This document shows, piece after piece, positions 59,184 through 64,000 of a stretch of DNA of 64,000 nt. A program made the translations under genes and the position numbers. Origin of the DNA: Arthrobacter nitroguajacolicus_D (GTDB taxonomy: Bacteria; Actinomycetota; Actinomycetes; Actinomycetales; Micrococcaceae); NCBI RefSeq assembly GCF_031455195.1, contig NZ_JAVDSH010000003.1:62001-126000 (forward strand). The letters are read 5' to 3'. Within the stretch, counting starts at the first letter, position 1. Each line of letters opens with the position of its first letter. Under the pieces are notes generated by a model that worked only from the letters and a program-made list of their open reading frames with translations, ran no database searches and was not told where the DNA came from.

Positions 59184-60062
59184 ATGAAGGCTTTTATTAC
59201 CCGGAGGAAGTCGCTCCTGGTGGCAGCTTCTGCCGTGCTCGCCCTCTCGCTGAGCGCTTGCGGCGGTGGCGGCAGCTCCACCACTCCTCCTGTTGCTTCG
59301 GCGAGCTTCGATGCCGGCACCACGATGGAGAAGCTGAACAAGGCGCAGAAGATCACCATCGGCACCAAGTTCGACCAGCCGCTCTTCGGCCAGAAGGGCC
59401 TTGATGGCAAGCCTGTCGGTTTCGACGTTGAAATGGGCAAGGCAATCGCCGCCAAGCTGGGCATCCCGGCCGACAAGATCGAATGGGTGGAGACCGTCTC
59501 CCAGAACCGCGAATCGTTCATCGAGCAGGGCCGCGTTGACCTCGTCATCGCTACCTACACCATCAACGATGCCCGTAAGGAAAAGGTGGCTTTCGCCGGA
59601 CCGTACTACGAAGCCGGCCAGGCATTGCTGGTGAACAAGGACGACAACTCCATCACCAAGCCCGAGGACGTCAAGGGCAAGAAAGTTTGCTCCGTCACCG
59701 GGTCCACCCCTGCCAAGACCATCGCTGAGAAGTACGGCGCAGAGGTTGTCCCTGCCGCAACCTACACCGCTTGCCTTGAGCCGCTGCGTAACAAGCAGGT
59801 TGTGGCTGTGACCACCGACAACGTCATCCTCGCCGGCTACGTCGACAAGGAACCGGACGCCTTCAAGCTCGCTTCGGACACGACCTTCACCAAGGAGCCT
59901 TACGGCATCGGCCTGAAGAAGGACGATACTGTCTTCCGCAACTGGATCAACGACCAGCTTGAGGGCTTCGAGAAGGACGGCACGTACAAGAAGGCCTGGG
60001 AAGCCACGGCAGGCAAGGTCATCAAGACCACGCCTGAACTTCCTGCGATCAACCGCTACTAG
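59184..60062 (+). CDS. gluB: Glutamate-type ABC transporter, substrate-binding lipoprotein
   Basis: About 292 residues. Signal sequence with lipobox LSLSAC (Cys26), then an SBP_bac_3 domain: ITIGTKFDQPLFG, DGKPVGFDVEMGKAIAAKLG, WVETVSQNRESFIEQGRVDLVIATYTIN in parts (RESFIEQGRVDLVIATYT), FAGPYYEAGQALLV and KKVCSVTGSTPAKT. The last has a Cys paired with TACLEPL, consistent with the disulfide of glutamate-binding proteins. ATG 59184 has GAAAGG before it; the in-frame ATG further upstream at 59148 lacks a site. It captures glutamate (or a related acidic amino acid) for GluCD. Confidence 0.88.
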   Translation: MKAFITRRKSLLVAASAVLALSLSACGGGGSSTTPPVASASFDAGTTMEKLNKAQKITIGTKFDQPLFGQKGLDGKPVGFDVEMGKAIAAKLGIPADKIEWVETVSQNRESFIEQGRVDLVIATYTINDARKEKVAFAGPYYEAGQALLVNKDDNSITKPEDVKGKKVCSVTGSTPAKTIAEKYGAEVVPAATYTACLEPLRNKQVVAVTTDNVILAGYVDKEPDAFKLASDTTFTKEPYGIGLKKDDTVFRNWINDQLEGFEKDGTYKKAWEATAGKVIKTTPELPAINRY

Positions 60063-60076
60063 TCGGGACAAGTCAG

Positions 60077-60103
60077 CTGCCGCCGCCCGATGGACGGCGG
60101 CAG
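60077..60103 (+). other. Hairpin in the gluB-gluC spacer (probable attenuator)
   Basis: CTGCCGCCG and CGGCGGCAG, a 9-bp stem with a 9-base loop, lie 14 bases after the gluB stop. Such hairpins after binding-protein genes cause partial termination or protect the upstream mRNA, giving excess binding protein over permease. Confidence 0.55.
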
Positions 60104-60153
60104 TTGACGAATCCAGGACCCTGTTCCCTGATTAGCTGCAGCCAAAGGAACCC

Positions 60154-60804
60154 ATGGACGCCGTCATAGCAAGCCTCCCCCAATACTGGGACGGATTTCT
60201 CCGAACCCTTTACCTTTCCGTCATTTCAGGAATCATTGCCCTCATCGTCGGGACAATCCTGGCGGCCATGAGGGTCTCCCCCGTGGCTGCCCTCCGCGGA
60301 TTCAGCACGTTCTACGTTGAAGTCGCCCGAAACACTCCCCTCACCATCATCTTCTTTTTCGCAGCCATCGTCCTTCCGCGGTTGGGCGTCAAGTTCGAAC
60401 AATTCGAAGTGGCTGCCATCATCGCTTTGAGCAGCTACACAGCCGCTTTCATCGCTGAAGCAGTCCGTTCCGGCGTCAACAGCGTGCCGGTGGGGCAGGC
60501 CGAAGCTGCCCGAAGTATCGGCATGACCTTTATCCAGGTCTTGGGCTTCATTGTCCTTCCCCAGGCTGTCCGTACCGTGATTCCGCCGTTGATCAATATT
60601 CTGATCGCCTTGGTCAAAAACTCCTCGGTAGCCGGCGCCTTCTTCGTCCTTGAGCTTTTCGGCTACGGTCGCAAGCTCTCCAACGACTACGGCGACCAGG
60701 TCCTCTGGATCCTCCTTGGGGTGGCATTCTTCTACCTCCTGATCACAGTGCCGCTGGGCCTCCTGGCTCACTTTGTTGAACGTAAGGTGGCGATTGCCCG
60801 ATGA
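60154..60804 (+). CDS. gluC: Glutamate-type ABC transporter, permease
   Basis: A 216-residue HisM-type permease with five or so membrane helices and the EAA docking loop (GQAEAARSIGMTFIQVLGFIVLPQAVR in parts: EAARSIGMTF, LPQAVRTVIPPL). NTPLTIIFFFAAIVLPRLG is the N-terminal membrane core. Starts 91 bases after gluB, past the hairpin; its stop overlaps the gluD start as ATGA. Confidence 0.9.
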   Translation: MDAVIASLPQYWDGFLRTLYLSVISGIIALIVGTILAAMRVSPVAALRGFSTFYVEVARNTPLTIIFFFAAIVLPRLGVKFEQFEVAAIIALSSYTAAFIAEAVRSGVNSVPVGQAEAARSIGMTFIQVLGFIVLPQAVRTVIPPLINILIALVKNSSVAGAFFVLELFGYGRKLSNDYGDQVLWILLGVAFFYLLITVPLGLLAHFVERKVAIAR

Positions 60805-61703
60805 CCTCGGTTCTGTACGACGTCCCCGGGCCCAAGGCCCGCCTCTACTCGCTCATCGGCTCCGCCGTCGGCATCCTGATCATCCTGGGCGTACTCGCCA
60901 TTGCGGTGACCACCCTGGCACAACAGGGCATCTTCGACTCCGAGCGTTGGGAAATCTTCTACGGTCCCATGGCCCCCGATGTCTGGAGCCTCATTGGGCA
61001 GGGCATCCTCTCCACGCTGGCAGCAGCAGCGGTAGCAGCGGTCATCGCTTTCCCCCTCGGCATTGCGCTGTGCCTGCTGCGGATTTCCCTGATCGCCTGG
61101 ATCCGTATCCCCACCCAGGTGGTGCTGGAATTCCTGCGTGGCATGCCCGTGGTCCTCATGATGTTGTTCATCCTGCTGGTCTTCGCCACCGGACAGTTCC
61201 AGGCAGTGGTGGTGGGCCTGACGCTATACAACGCCGCCATCTTTGCCGAAATCCTCCGTGCAGGCATCCAGTCGCTGCCCAAGGGACAACGCGAAGCGGG
61301 CCTGGCAATTGGCCTGCGGAGCTTCCAGTCCCGGATGTCCATCGAGTTCCCGCAGGCCGTCCGCCGCATGCTTCCGTCACTGGTGGCACAGCTGGTGGTC
61401 CTGCTGAAGGACACCTCGCTGGGCTACATCGTGGGCTACGAGGAACTCCTCCGGAAGATTCAGATCATGGCCGACTTCCTGGGCCCGGACTTCCTGTTCC
61501 CGGCTTTCTTTGTGGGCGCTGCGATCTACATCCTGATCAACCTGACGGTGTCCCGGATTGCGATCCTGATTGAGCGCCGCGGCTCCAAGAAGGCCGCGGG
61601 TGGCATGGCTCCGATGACTATTCGCACTGGCCTCGAAGGGACCGGCAACGACCCCGTTGCGCAGAACGTGGTTCCTGGCGCGGAGAACCCGGAAAAGAAG
61701 TAA
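60801..61703 (+). CDS. gluD: Glutamate-type ABC transporter, permease
   Basis: A 300-residue permease with a longer C-terminal polar tail than GluC. The docking loop reads GQREAGLAIGLRSFQSRMSIEFPQAVRR (parts: REAGLAIGLRS, FPQAVRRMLPSL). It pairs with GluC as a heterodimer. The start overlaps gluC by 4 bases. A strong hairpin follows the stop. Confidence 0.9.
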   Translation: MTSVLYDVPGPKARLYSLIGSAVGILIILGVLAIAVTTLAQQGIFDSERWEIFYGPMAPDVWSLIGQGILSTLAAAAVAAVIAFPLGIALCLLRISLIAWIRIPTQVVLEFLRGMPVVLMMLFILLVFATGQFQAVVVGLTLYNAAIFAEILRAGIQSLPKGQREAGLAIGLRSFQSRMSIEFPQAVRRMLPSLVAQLVVLLKDTSLGYIVGYEELLRKIQIMADFLGPDFLFPAFFVGAAIYILINLTVSRIAILIERRGSKKAAGGMAPMTIRTGLEGTGNDPVAQNVVPGAENPEKK

Positions 61704-61718
61704 TCTCCGCACCACGCA

Positions 61719-61754
61719 AAGAAGGTCCGCAGCCACCAGGCTGCGGACCTTCTT
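61719..61754. terminator. Bidirectional terminator between gluD and dapE
   Basis: A perfect 16-bp stem (AAGAAGGTCCGCAGCC with GGCTGCGGACCTTCTT) with the loop ACCA, 15 bases after the gluD stop and 10 bases from the dapE stop. U-rich sequence borders the stem on both strands (TTCTTGTT and TTCTTTG). Confidence 0.88.
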
Positions 61755-61763
61755 GTTCGCGGG

Positions 61764-62885
61764 CTAAGCCAGCCACGTCCTCAGTGCCCGCAGGCACTCA
61801 CGGATGGCATCGGCGTCGACGTGTTCGTTGTCCTTGTGTGCCAGCAGTGGGTCGCCGGGGCCGAAGTTCACAGCCGGGATGCCCAGCTCGCTGAAACGCG
61901 CGACGTCGGTCCATCCGTATTTGGGCTTCGGTTCAGCACCGACAGCGGCAACGAAGGACGCCGCGGCGGGGTGGTTGAGTCCTGGCCGCGCGCCGGCGGC
62001 AGCGTCGGTGCGGACGACGTCGAACCCCTCCAGGAGTTCGCGGACGTGGGCTTCTGCCTGGTCCGGGGTCTTGTCAGGGGCGAAGCGATAGTTGATCTCA
62101 ACCACGCAGCGGTCCGGGATGACGTTACCCGCAGTCCCACCGTTGATTTTCACCGCGTTGAGGCTCTCGCGGTAATCGAGGCCGTCCACATTGATGGTCT
62201 GCGGCTGGTAGGCGGCGAGCCGGGCCAGGATAGGGGCTGCCGCGTGGATCGCGTTCACACCCATCCATGCCCGCGCTGAGTGGGCAGTTTCGCCAACGGT
62301 GGTGGCCTCGAAGCGGCTGGTGCCGTTGCAACCACCCTCCACCGTGCCGTGGGTTGGCTCCAGCAGGATCGCGAAGTCACCCTCCAACAGGTCCCCGTGA
62401 TTGCGGACCAAGCGTCCGAGCCCGCTCTTGACCGCTTCCACTTCCTCATGGTCGTAGAAGACGAAGGTGACGTCCTTGTCCGGCTGCCTGCCGTCGTCGA
62501 ACATTGTTGCCGCGAGGGCAAGCTGAACAGCGACGCCGCCCTTCATGTCCGTGGTGCCACGGCCATAGAGGACGCCTTCACCAGGAACGCCGGATTCCCA
62601 CGTGGCCGGTACGGTGCCCAGCGATCCCTCCACGGTGGGCAGGGGCACGGTGTCCAGGTGCCCGGCCAGGATAACGCGCTCGGAGCGGCCAAGTTCGGTA
62701 CGTGCAATGATGGCGTCGCCGTCCCGGATCACGGTATAGGCAGGGATGGCGCGCAAAGCGGACTCAACGGCGTCGGCGAGCTCAGTCTCATTACCGGAAA
62801 CGCTGTTGAAGTCGATAATTGCGGCAGTCAGCAAGGCAACGTCCTGGCGCAGGTCAAGGAGGGCGGGAGCAGGAATCTGGGTCAC
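61764..62885 (-). CDS. dapE: Succinyl-diaminopimelate desuccinylase
   Basis: A 373-residue M20-family dizinc hydrolase that removes succinate from N-succinyl-LL-diaminopimelate in lysine and cell-wall precursor synthesis. Zinc ligands: VILAGHLDTVPL (His), GRGTTDMKGG (Asp), FYDHEEVEAVKSG (Glu-Glu), FAILLEPTHG (Glu) and the C-terminal NFGPGDPLLAHKDNEHV (His). The GTG at 62883-62885 is six bases past TAGGCT, so it is leaderless. It is divergent from dapD, the enzyme that makes the succinylated intermediate upstream in the pathway. Confidence 0.93.
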   Translation of the reverse strand: MTQIPAPALLDLRQDVALLTAAIIDFNSVSGNETELADAVESALRAIPAYTVIRDGDAIIARTELGRSERVILAGHLDTVPLPTVEGSLGTVPATWESGVPGEGVLYGRGTTDMKGGVAVQLALAATMFDDGRQPDKDVTFVFYDHEEVEAVKSGLGRLVRNHGDLLEGDFAILLEPTHGTVEGGCNGTSRFEATTVGETAHSARAWMGVNAIHAAAPILARLAAYQPQTINVDGLDYRESLNAVKINGGTAGNVIPDRCVVEINYRFAPDKTPDQAEAHVRELLEGFDVVRTDAAAGARPGLNHPAAASFVAAVGAEPKPKYGWTDVARFSELGIPAVNFGPGDPLLAHKDNEHVDADAIRECLRALRTWLA

Positions 62886-62891
62886 CCGTCC

Positions 62892-62897
62892 AGCCTA
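62892..62897 (-). promoter_or_regulatory. -10 element of leaderless dapE
   Basis: TAGGCT on the minus strand, six bases (GGACGG) before the GTG start of dapE. Confidence 0.55.
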
Positions 62898-62958
62898 ATG
62901 CCCGCAAATGCGACTTCTGTGGCGTGAGACGGGTTTTAACCGACCTCTGCCTGCTGGA

Positions 62959-62964
62959 TAGACT
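62959..62964 (+). promoter_or_regulatory. -10 element of leaderless dapD
   Basis: TAGACT six bases (TGGCCC) before the dapD ATG. With the dapE -10 box only about 60 bases away, the two lysine genes share a compact divergent promoter region. Confidence 0.55.
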
Positions 62965-62970
62965 TGGCCC

Positions 62971-63996
62971 ATGACTGAAACTGCTTCCTCCGCTGCGCCC
63001 GCACAGGCGCCCGTAAACAACCGATCGGCCTACGGATTCGGCCTCGCCACCATCGCCACCTCGGCGTCCGGGGAAGCAACCGTGCTGGACGTCTGGTACC
63101 CGGCCCCAGCTTTGGGCGTCGCAGCTGACTCCCTGAGGGACGTGGAGAACGCCGATCCTGCGCTGACAGCACTCGCGGACGATAGCAAGGATGCAGATCG
63201 CGGCACCGAGCAGAAGGTGGTCTTCGCACAGATCGACCTCGACGCCGCCCCGGCTGACACCGCGGATGCCTACCTCCGCCTGCACCTCCTCTCGCACCGA
63301 CTGGTCACGCCGAACAGCATCAACCTGGACGGCGTCTTCGGCAAGCTTCCCAACGTCGTGTGGACCAACTTCGGCCCCGCAGCGGTTGACGGCTTCGAGT
63401 TGACCCGCGCACGCCTGCGCAAGCGCGGCAACGTGGTGGTTTACGGCGTGGACAAGTTCCCGCGCATGGTTGACTACGTGGTCCCCTCCGGTGTGCGCAT
63501 TGCCGACGCCGACCGCGTCCGCCTCGGCGCCCACCTCGCCGAAGGCACCACCGTGATGCACGAAGGCTTCGTGAACTTCAACGCCGGAACCCTCGGCACC
63601 TCCATGGTGGAAGGCCGCATCTCGGCCGGCGTCGTGGCTGGCGACGGAACGGACGTCGGCGGTGGAGCGTCCATCATGGGCACACTCTCCGGTGGCGGCA
63701 AGGAAAAGATTGCTCTGGGTGAGCGCGTCCTGCTCGGCGCCAACTCCGGCGTGGGCATCAGCATCGGCGATGATTCCGTGGTCGAAGCCGGCCTGTACGT
63801 CACGGCAGGAACCCGTGTTCGGGTTCCTGGCCCCAAGGACGAGAACGGCGAGGACACCAGCAAGATCATCAAGGCCGTTGAACTCTCCGGAGTCCCCAAC
63901 CTGCTCTTCCGCCGCAACTCCACCACCGGCGGCGTGGAAGTCCTTCCGCGCAAGGGCCAGACGGTGGAGCTGAACGAGGCACTTCACGCCAACTAG
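62971..63996 (+). CDS. dapD: 2,3,4,5-tetrahydropyridine-2,6-dicarboxylate N-succinyltransferase (actinobacterial type)
   Basis: A 341-residue acyltransferase. It adds succinyl from succinyl-CoA to tetrahydrodipicolinate. The left-handed beta-helix shows hexapeptide repeats: GVRIADADRVRLGAHLAEGT, GGGASIMGTLSGGGKEKIALGE and GISIGDDSVVEAGLYVTAGT (shown in part). The long N-terminal domain (about 160 residues) is that of the actinobacterial Rv1201c-type enzyme. ATG 62971 with TAGACT six bases before it. It ends 4 bases from the window edge, complete. Confidence 0.93.
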   Translation: MTETASSAAPAQAPVNNRSAYGFGLATIATSASGEATVLDVWYPAPALGVAADSLRDVENADPALTALADDSKDADRGTEQKVVFAQIDLDAAPADTADAYLRLHLLSHRLVTPNSINLDGVFGKLPNVVWTNFGPAAVDGFELTRARLRKRGNVVVYGVDKFPRMVDYVVPSGVRIADADRVRLGAHLAEGTTVMHEGFVNFNAGTLGTSMVEGRISAGVVAGDGTDVGGGASIMGTLSGGGKEKIALGERVLLGANSGVGISIGDDSVVEAGLYVTAGTRVRVPGPKDENGEDTSKIIKAVELSGVPNLLFRRNSTTGGVEVLPRKGQTVELNEALHAN

Positions 63997-64000
63997 CAGG

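Noticed and set aside
62854..63987. A 377-codon open frame on the minus strand
   Set aside because: It is antisense to the dapD hexapeptide repeats and overlaps the dapE start; a shadow of dapD.
1..64000. tRNA, rRNA, IS, prophage, toxin-antitoxin, CRISPR or biosynthetic gene cluster
   Set aside because: I looked in the gaps and on both strands and saw no supporting sequence; all gaps over 200 bases are accounted for as promoters, leaders or riboswitches.

Overview
The window is 64 kb of high-GC DNA that reads as core chromosome of an actinobacterium in the Arthrobacter / Paenarthrobacter / Pseudarthrobacter group (Micrococcaceae). The evidence is the gene families present (AdnAB helicase-nucleases, UvrD2 with an HRDC domain, DUF3107, DUF3117, a SigE/anti-sigma/TatB set, actinobacterial DapD, the coproporphyrin-type heme pathway) and a gene order that, from memory, follows two Mycobacterium tuberculosis neighbourhoods: roughly Rv3193c-Rv3211 on the left and Rv1201c-Rv1232c on the right. 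I see no rRNA, tRNA, CRISPR array, prophage, IS element or transposase.

Layout. 1-3573: a UPF0182 membrane protein (cut by the window edge), a PDZ-Lon protease and a zincin-like protein. 3639-16838: a DNA maintenance region with a DUF45 metallopeptidase, UvrD2, NudC, a kinase-like protein, adnB and adnA co-translated with an alkyltransferase-like (ATL) gene, and a divergent DnaQ-like exonuclease. 17179-19640: a polar amino acid ABC importer. 19727-21013: a GH3-like lipoprotein. 21126-32494: a near-complete heme cluster, hemE-cgoX-chdC-cpfC-hemC-hemD-hemB-(LLM oxidoreductase)-hemL on the minus strand with hemA divergent. 32504-36090: an SDR, a MoeZ-like E1 enzyme with rhodanese domain, a TetR regulator, DUF3107 and a small membrane protein. 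36162-39275: thiO-thiS-thiG behind a TPP riboswitch, with thiE divergent. 39386-45742: TerC behind a yybP-ykoY-type (manganese) riboswitch, an RNB ribonuclease, a DEAD-box helicase with a solitary DNA methyltransferase behind it, and MarC. 45756-52365: a PHP phosphoesterase, aminopeptidase P, a stress-protein-like membrane protein, and an operon of a CBS/MgtE_N protein, a DUF1003 protein and Mrp. 52413-58190: tatB, anti-sigma factor, sigE, O-methyltransferase, DUF3117, a PIG-V-like membrane protein, a DivIVA-like protein and a LOG-family protein. 58354-61703: a gluABCD-type glutamate importer. 61764-63996: dapE and dapD, divergent.

How the parts work together. The heme genes cover every step from glutamyl-tRNA to heme by the coproporphyrin route except the tRNA synthetase. 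The thi genes make the thiazole moiety and join it to the pyrimidine. The DNA repair genes form stop/start-overlapping operons (nudC-uvrD2-DUF45; atl-adnA-adnB). dapD and dapE carry out two steps of lysine/diaminopimelate synthesis.

A pattern across the whole window: at least twelve genes on both strands have a TANNNT hexamer 6-7 bases before the start codon and no Shine-Dalgarno sequence, the signature of leaderless transcripts. I used it to choose several starts. I found no clearly novel multi-gene system. The best leads are the ATL gene co-translated with adnAB, the LLM oxidoreductase inside the heme operon, the solitary methyltransferase, the TerC riboswitch and the missing HtrA gene in the sigE cluster.
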